Assembly: GCF_003086895.1 (NCBI RefSeq)
Contig: NZ_CP026004.1
Span: 2,268,731-2,332,730 of the forward strand
Length of the DNA stretch: 64,000 nt
Reading direction: 5' to 3'
Source of the DNA: Stenotrophomonas sp. ESTM1D_MKCIP4_1
GTDB taxonomy: Bacteria; Pseudomonadota; Gammaproteobacteria; Xanthomonadales; Xanthomonadaceae
Numbering within the stretch: the stretch's first letter is position 1; each line of letters starts with the position of its first letter. Shown piece after piece: positions 16,852-25,142 of the stretch. The notes under the pieces are model-generated. The model saw only the letters and a program-made list of their open reading frames with translations. It made no database searches and was not told the DNA's origin. The translations under genes and the position numbers were made by a program.

Positions 16852-17615
16852 CGGCCAGCGCGCTCTATTTCGGCCATGTGCAGCACCGGCGGCACCATCC
16901 GCATGCGCACGCGTTCCGCTACCCGGTGGCGCAGCTGCTGCTCGACCTCGACGAACTGGACCAGGTGTTTGCCGGCCGCTGGCTGTGGTCGGTCAATCGC
17001 CGCAACCTGGCCGAGTTCCGCCGCAGCGATTACCTGGGCGCGCCCGAGGTACCGCTGGCCGACGCCGTACGCGACCATGCGGCCAGCGTACTCGGCCGAC
17101 GCCCGGCCGGCCCCGTCCGCCTGCTGACTCACCTGCGCTTTGGCGGCCACGTCTTCAATCCGGTCAGCTTCTACTACTGCTACCGCGAAGACGGCAGCAC
17201 GCTGGACTGCATCGTCGCCGACATCACCAACACCCCCTGGAAGGAACGGCATGCCTATGTGCTGCCGGTCGCGCAGGCACAGCACGGTGGCGGCAGCCTG
17301 CGCTGGCAGTTCGACAAATGCTTCCACGTGTCCCCCTTCATGCCGATGGACTGCCGCTACGACTGGCGCTTCAACGCCCCCGGTGATGCGCTGCGCGTGC
17401 ACATGGAGGTCTGGCGCGACGGCGTTCGCCAGTTCGATGCCACCCAGACCATGCAGCGCCGCCCGCTGGACGGCCGCGGCCTGGCCCGGGTGCTGCTGGC
17501 GTACCCCTTGATGACCGTGCAGGTGGTGGCGGCCATCCACTGGCAGGCCCTGCGCCTGTGGCTGAAGCGCAACCCCGTGCACGACCACCCTTCCCTTGCC
17601 GAGAAACCGCGATGA
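16848..17615 (+). CDS. DUF1365 family protein
   Basis: A 255-residue protein of the DUF1365 family, recognisable by YFGHVQHRRHHPHAHAFRYPV at the N-terminus, the 'LTHLRFGGHVFNPVSFYYCY' block and 'DKCFHVSPFMPMDCRYDWRF'. The family has no settled biochemical role but nearly always lies between a flavin oxidoreductase and a cyclopropane-fatty-acid synthase, as here. It overlaps both neighbours by ATGA, so the three proteins are probably made in fixed ratio. Confidence 0.93.
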   Translation: MTASALYFGHVQHRRHHPHAHAFRYPVAQLLLDLDELDQVFAGRWLWSVNRRNLAEFRRSDYLGAPEVPLADAVRDHAASVLGRRPAGPVRLLTHLRFGGHVFNPVSFYYCYREDGSTLDCIVADITNTPWKERHAYVLPVAQAQHGGGSLRWQFDKCFHVSPFMPMDCRYDWRFNAPGDALRVHMEVWRDGVRQFDATQTMQRRPLDGRGLARVLLAYPLMTVQVVAAIHWQALRLWLKRNPVHDHPSLAEKPR

Positions 17616-18871
17616 ACAACCTGACGCCTTCGGTGGCCCTGCCCCGCGCCGGCACACTGGATGCCTTCCTGCGCCGCCGCCTGCTGGCCCAGCTGGCCCC
17701 GCTGCACGATGCCCAGCTGCGCGTACGCGATGCCTTCGGCGACGTGCTGCTGGGCGATGGCAAGGGCCCGCTGCAGGCGACGGTGACCATCGACGACCCC
17801 GCGTTCTACCGCAAGGTGGCCGCACAAGGCAGCGTCGGTGCCGGCGAAAGCTACATCCACGGGGAGTGGCGCTGCGATGATCTGGTGGCGCTGGTGCGCC
17901 TGCTGGTGCGCAACCGCGATCTGCTGGACGGCATGGAGCGCGGCCCCGCGCGTGCCGCCGGCTGGCTGCTGCGTGGCTGGAACCGGCTGCGCCGCAACAG
18001 CCGCGAGGGCAGCCGCCGCAACATCGCCGCCCACTATGACCTGGGCAACGATTTCTTCGCCCTGTTCCTGTCGCCGGACCTGATGTATTCCTCGGCCCTG
18101 TTCGCCCGGCCCGACGAACCGCTGGAACAGGCCTCCACCCGCAAGCTGGACCGCATCTGCCAGCGGCTGCGCCTGCAGCCGGGTGATCGCGTGGTGGAGA
18201 TCGGCACCGGCTGGGGCGGCTTCGCGCTGCATGCCGCACGCCATCATGGCTGCCACGTCACCACCACCACCATTTCCGCCGAACAGCATGCGCTGGCCGT
18301 GCAACGTGTGCAGGACGCCGGGCTGCAGGACCGGGTGACCGTGCTGATGCAGGATTACCGTGATCTGCAGGGGCAGTTCGACAAGCTGGTCTCCATCGAG
18401 ATGATCGAGGCCATTGGTGCGGAATACCTCGACACCTACATGGGCACCCTGCAGCGGCTGCTGAAACCGGATGGCCTGGCCCTGCTGCAGGCCATCACCA
18501 TCGAGGACCACCGCTACGAACAGGCGCGGCGCAGCGTGGACTACATCAAGCGCTTCGTCTTCCCCGGCAGCTTCATTCCCTCCATCAACGCCATCATGGC
18601 GGCCAAGACCCGGGCCAGCGATCTGCAGCTGGTGGCGCAGGAGGACTTCGGCCTATCCTACGCGCTCACCCTGCGCGCCTGGCGCCAACGCTTCCTGGCC
18701 CAGCAGGCCGCCGTGCAGGCGCAGGGCTTCGATGCGCGCTTCTGCCGGCTGTGGGACTTCTATCTGGCCTATTGCGAGGGCGGTTTCCTCGAGCGCTCCA
18801 TCGGTGTCTCGCACCTGCTGCTGGCCCGGCCCGGTTACCTCCCTCCTTTTGCCACCGGCACCGAGGCCTGA
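17612..18871 (+). CDS. Cyclopropane-fatty-acyl-phospholipid synthase family methyltransferase (copy 1)
   Basis: A 419-residue SAM-dependent enzyme. It has the full cyclopropane-fatty-acid synthase layout: an N-terminal lipid-binding region (1-130), then NIAAHYDLGNDFFALFLS, the SAM motif VVEIGTGWGGFALHAA, and SIEMIEAIG. Family members transfer a methyl group to the double bond of phospholipid acyl chains. The ATG overlaps the DUF1365 stop. It is one of two such enzymes in the operon and the one closer to classical CFA synthase in length. Confidence 0.95.
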   Translation: MNNLTPSVALPRAGTLDAFLRRRLLAQLAPLHDAQLRVRDAFGDVLLGDGKGPLQATVTIDDPAFYRKVAAQGSVGAGESYIHGEWRCDDLVALVRLLVRNRDLLDGMERGPARAAGWLLRGWNRLRRNSREGSRRNIAAHYDLGNDFFALFLSPDLMYSSALFARPDEPLEQASTRKLDRICQRLRLQPGDRVVEIGTGWGGFALHAARHHGCHVTTTTISAEQHALAVQRVQDAGLQDRVTVLMQDYRDLQGQFDKLVSIEMIEAIGAEYLDTYMGTLQRLLKPDGLALLQAITIEDHRYEQARRSVDYIKRFVFPGSFIPSINAIMAAKTRASDLQLVAQEDFGLSYALTLRAWRQRFLAQQAAVQAQGFDARFCRLWDFYLAYCEGGFLERSIGVSHLLLARPGYLPPFATGTEA

Positions 18872-18872
18872 C

Positions 18873-19418
18873 ATGGCGCGCACCTGGGGCAACCTGCTCG
18901 GCAACCAAGTGGTGTGGCTGTGCGCTGTGGCTGGTGCGGGGCGCGGCTGGCAATGGCCGGCCCTGCTGGCGGCGGCGCTGTACATCGCCAGCCAACTGCT
19001 GACCAGCCCGGTGCCCAGGGTCGACCTGCGACTGCTGCTGCTCGCCCTGGCCTGCGCCTGGCTGGTGGATGGTGTCGCGGCAGCCAGCGGCATCGTGCGC
19101 TATGCCGCCGCGCCGCTGGGGTGGGCACCGCCGCCGTGGATCATGGCCCTGTGGGCATCCTTCGCCATGACGCTGACGGCGTCGATGGCCTTCCTGCAAC
19201 GGCATCGCCTGCTGCCGGTCGCCTTCGGTCTGCTGCTGGCACCGCTGGCCTATCTGTCGGCGGCACGCGGCTTCCAGGCGGTGCACTTCACCGAACCCAT
19301 GTGGCAGGGCGTGCTGCTGCTGGGGCTGGGCTGGAGCATCGCCCTGCCCCTGCTGTGCACGCTGGCACGTCGGGGCGCACACACGCATGAGGGCACGCAC
19401 ATGAGGGCACGCACATGA
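18873..19418 (+). CDS. DUF2878 family membrane protein
   Basis: A 181-residue protein with about five hydrophobic segments and conserved tryptophans ('LVDGVAAASGI', 'APPPWIMALWASFAMTL'), of the DUF2878 family. It starts one base after the CFA synthase stop codon and overlaps the next gene by ATGA. No enzymatic motif is visible. The C-terminus has a short duplicated run (THEGTHMRART). Confidence 0.85.
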   Translation: MARTWGNLLGNQVVWLCAVAGAGRGWQWPALLAAALYIASQLLTSPVPRVDLRLLLLALACAWLVDGVAAASGIVRYAAAPLGWAPPPWIMALWASFAMTLTASMAFLQRHRLLPVAFGLLLAPLAYLSAARGFQAVHFTEPMWQGVLLLGLGWSIALPLLCTLARRGAHTHEGTHMRART

Positions 19419-20203
19419 GTCTGCTCGGTTGGGTTCTTCTCTATGCGGTGCTGGTGATGTGCTGGGGCTGGGCCTGGCAGCGCCGCCATCGCAACATCGG
19501 CGTGGTGGACGTGCTCTGGGCCAAGGGCGTAGCGGCCGGCGCGCTGCTGCTGGCCTGGCTGGGCGATGGTGCCCCGCAGCCACGCATCGCGCTGGCAGTG
19601 CTGGGTGGGCTGTGGGGCAGCCGGCTGGCCCTGCATCTCTGGCACCGCGTGCGCAGCGAAGACGAGGACGGCCGCTACCGCTACCTGCGCGAACACTGGA
19701 AGGGCCACCAGGGCAAGATCTTCGGCTTCTTCATGGCCCAGGCCCTGCTGGTGGTGCTGTTCGCGCTGCCGTTCCTGGCCGTGGCGCGCAACCCATCCGG
19801 CAACATCAGCTGGATCGCCGCTGCCGTTGCGGTCTGGCTGCTCAGTGTGGGGGGCGAAGCGCTGTCCGACCGCCAGCTCGCGCGCTTCCGCGCCGATCCG
19901 TCAAACAAGGGCAGGACCTGCCGCCAGGGGCTGTGGCGCTACTCGCGGCATCCCAACTACTTCTTCGAGTGGCTGCACTGGTTCACCTACGTGCTGCTGG
20001 CGGTCGGTTCACCACTGTGGTGGCTGGCATGGTCCGGCCCGGTGCTGATGTACCTGTTCCTGCGCTACCTCAGTGGCGTGCCCTTCACTGAAAAGCAGGC
20101 CCTGCGCAGCCGCGGCGAAGACTACCGCGCGTACCAGCGCAGCACCCCGATCTTCTTCCCGTGGTTCCCCCGCACCTCCCCTTCCCAGGACCGCACACCA
20201 TGA
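19415..20203 (+). CDS. DUF1295 (steroid 5-alpha-reductase-like) membrane protein
   Basis: A 262-residue multi-pass membrane protein with a C-terminal domain related to steroid 5-alpha reductases and isoprenylcysteine methyltransferases. The key block is 'GKTCRQGLWRYSRHPNYFFEWLHW'-like, seen here as CRQGLWRYSRHPNYFFEW. This part normally binds NADPH or SAM. In the operon it is a candidate reductase or dehydrogenase acting on modified acyl chains. It overlaps both neighbours by ATGA. Confidence 0.9.
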   Translation: MSLLGWVLLYAVLVMCWGWAWQRRHRNIGVVDVLWAKGVAAGALLLAWLGDGAPQPRIALAVLGGLWGSRLALHLWHRVRSEDEDGRYRYLREHWKGHQGKIFGFFMAQALLVVLFALPFLAVARNPSGNISWIAAAVAVWLLSVGGEALSDRQLARFRADPSNKGRTCRQGLWRYSRHPNYFFEWLHWFTYVLLAVGSPLWWLAWSGPVLMYLFLRYLSGVPFTEKQALRSRGEDYRAYQRSTPIFFPWFPRTSPSQDRTP

Positions 20204-21273
20204 ACGCCATCACCACCCCGCACCCGCCCGTCGAGATCGAAGGTGGCCTGACCGGATGGGCCGAACGCGGCTGGATTCCGGATATCGCCCTGCGCGCGGG
20301 CATCCGCCGTCTCTGCGCGCAGCGCCTGCAGGAAGAAACCGACGGAGGCCAGTCGGCGCAATCTGTGCGTTTCCAGCGGCGTATTGCCGAACTGGCCGGC
20401 AGCCCGCTCGCCCTGCATGTGGATGCCGCCAACCGCCAGCACTACGAAGTGCCGGCCGCCTTCTTCCAGGCCTGCCTGGGCAAGCGGCTGAAGTACAGCA
20501 GCTGCTACTACCGCACCGGTCACGAAACCCTGGACCAGGCCGAGGACGCGATGCTGGAGCTGTATGCGCAACGTGCTGGACTGCACGACGGCCAGGACAT
20601 CCTCGAACTGGGCTGCGGCTGGGGCTCGCTCACCCTTTGGATGGCCGAACGTTTCCCGCATGCGCGCATCACGGCGGTGTCCAATTCGCACAGCCAGCGC
20701 GAGCACATCATGGGCCAGTGCCAGGCGCGCGGCCTGCGCAATGTCGAGGTACTCACCCGCGATGTGAACCTGCTGGAGCTGCCGTCGGCCCGTTTCGACC
20801 GCTGCGTGTCGGTGGAAATGTTCGAGCATGTGCGCAACTACGCGCAGCTGCTGCAGCGCATCGCCGGCTGGCTGCGTCCCGACGGTGCGCTGTTCGTGCA
20901 CATCTTCGCCCACCGCACGCTGATGTATCCGTTCGAGACCGAGGGTGACGACAACTGGATGGGGCGGCACTTCTTTACCGGTGGCCTGATGCCGGCGGCC
21001 GATACGCTGCTGCACTTCCAGCAGCATCTGCAGCTGGACCAGCGCTGGTTGCTGGACGGCACCCATTACCAGCGCACCGCCAACCACTGGCTGGACAACC
21101 AGGACGCGGCACGCGCGCAGTTGATGCCGGTGCTGCAGACGACTTATGGCGAGGCCGCCGCACGCATATGGTGGCAGCGCTGGCGCATGTTCTGGATGGC
21201 CTGCGCCGAACTGTTCGGCTATGACGACGGCCAGCAGTGGCTGGTCGCTCACTATCTGTTCCGCCCGCGCTGA
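20200..21273 (+). CDS. Cyclopropane-fatty-acid-synthase-like SAM methyltransferase (copy 2)
   Basis: A 357-residue SAM methyltransferase, shorter and clearly diverged from copy 1. It has HYEVPAAFFQACLG, the SAM motif ILELGCGWGSLTLWMA, and CVSVEMFEHVRNY. Its C-terminal half contains conserved aromatic stretches (WRMFWMACAELFGYDDGQQW) seen in the branch that includes coclaurine N-methyltransferase-like proteins and the CFA-like methylases of RpoE-ChrR regulons. It may methylate an unsaturated acyl chain without ring closure, which would supply a methylated intermediate. That assignment is inference. Confidence 0.92.
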   Translation: MNAITTPHPPVEIEGGLTGWAERGWIPDIALRAGIRRLCAQRLQEETDGGQSAQSVRFQRRIAELAGSPLALHVDAANRQHYEVPAAFFQACLGKRLKYSSCYYRTGHETLDQAEDAMLELYAQRAGLHDGQDILELGCGWGSLTLWMAERFPHARITAVSNSHSQREHIMGQCQARGLRNVEVLTRDVNLLELPSARFDRCVSVEMFEHVRNYAQLLQRIAGWLRPDGALFVHIFAHRTLMYPFETEGDDNWMGRHFFTGGLMPAADTLLHFQQHLQLDQRWLLDGTHYQRTANHWLDNQDAARAQLMPVLQTTYGEAAARIWWQRWRMFWMACAELFGYDDGQQWLVAHYLFRPR

Positions 21274-21286
21274 AGGAGATACCACC

Positions 21287-21820
21287 ATGCGCTCCCTGCC
21301 CCTGCTTTCACTCCTTGCCGTGGCCCTGTTCGGCAGCGGCTGCAGCAGCCAGGACACCCGGCCGCTGCCACGCGCGGCATCGGTGGACGTACCGCGCTTC
21401 ATGGGCGACTGGTACGTCATTGCCCATATACCTTCCTGGCCGGAGCGCGAAGCCTTCGATGCCGTGGAAAGCTATGCCCTGCAGCCCGACGGGCGCATCC
21501 GCACCACCTTCACCTACCGCAATGGCAGCTTCGATGCACCGTTCAAGAGCATGCACCCCATCGGCCGGGTGGAGAAGGAAGGCAACGGCGCCGTCTGGGG
21601 CATGCAGTTCGTCTGGCCCATCCAGGCCGAATACATCATCGCCTGGCTGGACAGCGGCTATCAGCAGACGATCGTGGGCCGCAGCAAGCGCGACTATGTC
21701 TGGTACATGGCGCGCACGCCGCAGGTGTCCGCGCAGGACTACCAGGCGGCCGTCGACCGCATCGCTGCGATGGGCTACGACACCAGCAAGCTGCGACGGG
21801 TGCCGCAATCGGTGCGCTGA
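21287..21820 (+). CDS. Lipocalin family protein, probably envelope-located
   Basis: 177 residues. The N-terminal hydrophobic segment ends in GSGCSS, a weak lipobox that would place Cys at the mature N-terminus. The lipocalin signature FMGDWYVIAHIP follows, and WLDSGYQQTIVGRSKRDYVWYMARTP is typical of bacterial Blc-like lipocalins. These bind fatty acids or lysophospholipids and are often envelope-stress induced. It starts 13 bases after the methyltransferase stop with a good GGAG site, so it is the likely last gene of the lipid operon. Confidence 0.9.
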   Translation: MRSLPLLSLLAVALFGSGCSSQDTRPLPRAASVDVPRFMGDWYVIAHIPSWPEREAFDAVESYALQPDGRIRTTFTYRNGSFDAPFKSMHPIGRVEKEGNGAVWGMQFVWPIQAEYIIAWLDSGYQQTIVGRSKRDYVWYMARTPQVSAQDYQAAVDRIAAMGYDTSKLRRVPQSVR

Positions 21821-21893
21821 TCGCCACGGCACGCTGTGCGTCCCCGATGGGGGTGCGGCATAATCCCGCCCCCATCAAGGAGAAATCGTTTTC

Positions 21894-22157
21894 ATGGAGA
21901 TCGCAGCACCCACTGTTCCGCCCAAGGACTACCTGTTCCTGGCCGTCCTGAGCATCTTCTGTGGCTTCTGGCCATTCGGCATCGTCGCCACCGTGTATGC
22001 CAACAAGACCTCGTCGCTGAACGCCGCCGGCCAGACCGGCCCGGCGTCCATCGCCTCGCGCAAGACGCTGCGCTGGATGATCGCCTCGTTCGTGACGCTG
22101 CCGGCCCTGCTGGCCGTGCTCATCGGCTACGGCCTGATCAATCGCGCCATGGCGTAA
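21894..22157 (+). CDS. CD225/dispanin-like small membrane protein
   Basis: 87 residues with two hydrophobic segments (about 13-35 and 63-85) separated by a polar loop that ends ASIASRKTLRW. The 'FLAVLSIFCGFWPFGIVATVYANK' N-terminal half matches the dispanin/CD225 pattern. Bacterial members are widespread and mostly uncharacterised. An AGGAG site precedes the ATG. No partner is obvious, although the next operon is also membrane-associated. Confidence 0.85.
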   Translation: MEIAAPTVPPKDYLFLAVLSIFCGFWPFGIVATVYANKTSSLNAAGQTGPASIASRKTLRWMIASFVTLPALLAVLIGYGLINRAMA

Positions 22158-22208
22158 GCGTTCGGGGCGGCCCGGCGTGCACCGCATGAATACGCGCCCG
22201 CCGCCCCG

Positions 22209-22229
22209 GTAGCGGGGCATGGCCCCGCT
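22209..22229 (+). repeat. GTAG-headed REP-like palindrome
   Basis: GTAG followed by AGCGGGGC-atg-GCCCCGCT, a perfect 8-bp stem. It belongs with the other GTAG-headed short palindromes in the window. Confidence 0.6.
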
Positions 22230-22250
22230 CCTCTATAGTCAGCCGAGCAC

Positions 22251-22269
22251 GACAGGCATGGTGCCTGTC
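22251..22269 (+). promoter_or_regulatory. Perfect inverted repeat upstream of the SPFH gene
   Basis: GACAGGCA-tgg-TGCCTGTC, an uninterrupted 8-bp stem with a 3-base loop, 23 bases before the ATG at 22293. It lacks the GTAG head. It could be an operator or an RNA hairpin near the ribosome site. Confidence 0.4.
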
Positions 22270-22292
22270 CGGTTGATTACAGGGAGCAGGTC

Positions 22293-23432
22293 ATGGGTCT
22301 GGTACAGGCGGTGAAGGGTGCAGTGGGCGGTGTTCTGGCCGACCAGTGGAAGGACTTCTACACTGTGCCGACGGGCCTGCCGTCGACGGCGGCGCTGTTT
22401 GCCGCCGTCCCGCAGGGCACCAATGCCGGCCGGGGTTCCAACACCCACGGCTCGTCCAACATCATCACCAACGGCTCGAAGATCGTGGTGCCCGAAGGCT
22501 ACGGCCTGCTGCTGTTCCAGGACGGCGCGATCACCGCCTTCGTGGCCGAACCGGGTGGCTACGAGTGGCGTTCGGACGATCTGAACTCGCAGTCGATCTT
22601 TGCCGGCGACGGCCTGGTCAGCACCTTCATCAAGCAGAGCTGGGAACGCTTCAAGTTCGGCGGCCAGCCGGGCGCGCAGCAGGCCGCGTTCTTCGTCTCG
22701 CTGAAGGAACTGCCGGACAACCGCTTCGGTACCCAGTCGGAAATCTACTGGGACGACGGCTTCCTCAATACCCAAGTCGGCGCGGTGACGCGTGGCTCGT
22801 ACACCTTGAAGATCGTCGACCCGATCCTGTTCGTGAAGAACTTCGTGCCGGCCAGCTACCTGCAGCCGGGCCAGGTGTTCGACTTCACCGACCTCGACAA
22901 TGCCGCTGCCACGCAGCTGTTCAACGAAGTGGTGGGTTCGCTGGCACCGGCCTTCAGCCTGTATACCAACGACCCGGCCAAGGGCAACCGCATCACCAAG
23001 CTGCAGCAGGATTCGATCGGCTTCGCGCAGAGCCTGTCGGCGGCGGTCGAGCAGGCCTACCAGTGGCAGTCCGACCGTGGCTTGGCCATCGTCAAGACCG
23101 CCATCGTTTCCATTGAATATGACGCCAACACCCGCGAGCTGCTTAAGACCGTGCAGCGCGCCGATGCGCTGTCCGGTTCGCGTGGCAATTCCAACCTGCA
23201 GGCCAGCGTGGCCCAGGGCATCCAGTCGGCCGGCGAGAACGGAGGCGCGGCGGGCCTGGTCGGCGTGGGCATGGCCTCGGGCATGTTCGGCACGGGCAAC
23301 CTGCAGCAGCCGACTGCGCCGGCCGCCGATGATCCGGTGGCCAAGCTGAAGAAGGCCAAGGAAATGCTGGATCTGGGCCTGATTACCCAGAGCGATTACG
23401 ACGCATTGAAGGCCAAGGCGCTGGGGCTGTAA
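22293..23432 (+). CDS. SPFH-domain protein with C-terminal SHOCT
   Basis: A 379-residue protein of the SPFH 'virion core protein' type. An SPFH-like domain occupies roughly residues 40-270 ('IVVPEGYGLLLFQDGAI'), followed by a glycine/alanine-rich linker. The C-terminal SHOCT motif is KLKKAKEMLDLGLITQSDYDALK (about 350-376), broken here by no gap. SPFH proteins organise membrane domains; SHOCT is an oligomerisation helix pair. There is no N-terminal membrane helix. It heads a three-gene unit with a zinc-ribbon membrane protein, 21 bases downstream. Confidence 0.88.
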   Translation: MGLVQAVKGAVGGVLADQWKDFYTVPTGLPSTAALFAAVPQGTNAGRGSNTHGSSNIITNGSKIVVPEGYGLLLFQDGAITAFVAEPGGYEWRSDDLNSQSIFAGDGLVSTFIKQSWERFKFGGQPGAQQAAFFVSLKELPDNRFGTQSEIYWDDGFLNTQVGAVTRGSYTLKIVDPILFVKNFVPASYLQPGQVFDFTDLDNAAATQLFNEVVGSLAPAFSLYTNDPAKGNRITKLQQDSIGFAQSLSAAVEQAYQWQSDRGLAIVKTAIVSIEYDANTRELLKTVQRADALSGSRGNSNLQASVAQGIQSAGENGGAAGLVGVGMASGMFGTGNLQQPTAPAADDPVAKLKKAKEMLDLGLITQSDYDALKAKALGL

Positions 23433-23453
23433 GACGCAGGACGCGCAGACACC

Positions 23454-24806
23454 ATGTCAGACCCCAGAAACGGCCCTCCGCCGCTGCCCCAGCCGACGCC
23501 CGCTTCGCCCCCGCCCGTGCCGGCGGCGAAGCTGGACGGCCCGGGCTCGCCGCAGGATGTCCCGCCCCTGCCCGGCAGCTTCCCGCTGGATACCAGCACG
23601 CTGCCGCAGGCCATCCGCGATGAAGTGGAAGCGCCCGACCCGTTGGCCATCGACACTTCGGCCACGGAACTCAAGGACGGCCTGAACCGCTGCCCGAAGT
23701 GCGGCGCCACCGACATCCGGCCCAAGCTCGGCACCGACATCCTGGTCTGCCTGTACTGCCGTCACGAATGGCATGGCGCGCGGGTGGAAGAGGAATTCGG
23801 GCTGGGCGATGCGCTGGACCAGCTGCATGGCACGATCATCGCTTCCGGCGCGCGCGACATCGATGCCGACACCTCGGCACTGATGACCTTCAAGTGCACC
23901 GGGTGTGGCGCCGAAGTCACCGTGAACACCGAAAGCACGATGACCGCACGCTGCCACTGGTGCCGGCATGTGTTTGGCGTGAACGAGCAGATCAGCAATG
24001 GCGCGGTGCCCGATGCGGTGCTGCCCTTCCATATCCGCAAGGACGATGCGGTGGCACGCATCCGCCAGTTCGTGGACAAGCGGCGGATGTTCGCGCTGAA
24101 GGCGTTCAAGGACCAGTTCACCCCGGAAAATGTGGTGGGTGTGTATCTGCCGTACATGATCGTGGACAGCAATGTCAGCGCGGCCGTGGCCGGCAAGGGC
24201 GAGATCCAGACCCGCCAATACACGGTAGGCAGCGAAAAGAACAAGCGCACCGTGTATGACGCTGACATCTACGCGATCGACCGCCAGGTCGACTTCACCG
24301 TTGACGACCTGCCGCTGGAATCCTCGGCCGAACGCGGCAACCTCGACGTCCGCGCCAACACCAACAACATCATCAACACCATCCAGCCGTTCGACACCAA
24401 GAACGCAGTGAAGTGGAACGCATCGTACCTGGCCGGCTTCACCTCCGAGAAGCGCAACCTGGATGTGGAAAAGCTGCGCCCACGGCTGGAGGACCAGTTG
24501 CTGTCCATCGCGCGTTCACAGGTGGAGGCTTCGGTACGTGGCTACAACCGCGGCGTGCGCTGGGAACAGGAACAGCTGGAGGTGCATGGCACCCGCTGGG
24601 TGTCGATGTACCTGCCGGTATGGCTGTATTCCTACCACCAGCCCGGCGCCAACGGCGGCATGCTGCACTACATCGCGGTGAACGGCCGTACCGGCGAAAC
24701 CATGGGCAGCGTGCCCGTGCAGCAATGGAAGATGCTGCTGGCGGCGCTGGCCACCGGCACCGTCATCGAAGCCCTCGCAATTGCCTTCCTGGTGGCGACA
24801 ACATGA
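23454..24806 (+). CDS. Double TFIIB-type zinc-ribbon protein with C-terminal membrane anchor
   Basis: A 450-residue protein. Residues 1-60 are proline-rich and low complexity. Two zinc ribbons follow: Cys80/Cys83 with Cys99/Cys102, and Cys148/Cys151 with Cys167/Cys170. A large unrecognised domain (about 180-415) ends in a hydrophobic helix near 425-448 that probably anchors the protein. The zinc ribbons resemble the TFIIB type, but nothing suggests transcription. It lies between an SPFH protein and a small membrane protein, so a membrane scaffold or quality-control role is more likely. Confidence 0.85.
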   Translation: MSDPRNGPPPLPQPTPASPPPVPAAKLDGPGSPQDVPPLPGSFPLDTSTLPQAIRDEVEAPDPLAIDTSATELKDGLNRCPKCGATDIRPKLGTDILVCLYCRHEWHGARVEEEFGLGDALDQLHGTIIASGARDIDADTSALMTFKCTGCGAEVTVNTESTMTARCHWCRHVFGVNEQISNGAVPDAVLPFHIRKDDAVARIRQFVDKRRMFALKAFKDQFTPENVVGVYLPYMIVDSNVSAAVAGKGEIQTRQYTVGSEKNKRTVYDADIYAIDRQVDFTVDDLPLESSAERGNLDVRANTNNIINTIQPFDTKNAVKWNASYLAGFTSEKRNLDVEKLRPRLEDQLLSIARSQVEASVRGYNRGVRWEQEQLEVHGTRWVSMYLPVWLYSYHQPGANGGMLHYIAVNGRTGETMGSVPVQQWKMLLAALATGTVIEALAIAFLVATT

Positions 24807-25063
24807 GTGACGACAGTGGTCTCTGGTTGTTGGCGGCCGGCCCGGCCGGCGCTACGGCGCTGTACTGGGCGTTGTACCGCTATTACCGCAACACCGACAA
24901 ATCGCATTCCTTCGAGCACGAGACCGAGGTCAAGGCGAAACCGGTCACCGGCTCCAACAAGAAGGTGGGCCAGGTGCGTGGCACCGAAGCCACGCGGATC
25001 GACGGTGACAATGTCTACGACTATCGACGGCGCGTGGCACGGGTGAAGCCCGACGACAACTGA
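24803..25063 (+). CDS. Small membrane protein of the SPFH operon
   Basis: 86 residues. One hydrophobic helix near residues 7-27 (LWLLAAGPAGATALYWALY) is followed by a basic, hydrophilic tail that ends in an RRRVARVKPDDN-like segment. The ATG overlaps the stop of the zinc-ribbon gene (ATGA). I do not recognise the family. Tight coupling to the SPFH and zinc-ribbon genes is the best clue to its role. Confidence 0.8.
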   Translation: MSDDSGLWLLAAGPAGATALYWALYRYYRNTDKSHSFEHETEVKAKPVTGSNKKVGQVRGTEATRIDGDNVYDYRRRVARVKPDDN

Positions 25064-25142
25064 AGCGGCACCACGCGGCCGTGACGCGGTCGTGATCTAG
25101 ACTGGCGGCCCTGAATCTGCCTGCCCCTGACCGGGGCAGGCA

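Noticed and set aside
22293..23432. Viral origin for the 'virion core protein'-type SPFH gene
   Set aside because: The name reflects a database label; the protein is an SPFH/SHOCT protein in an ordinary bacterial operon.
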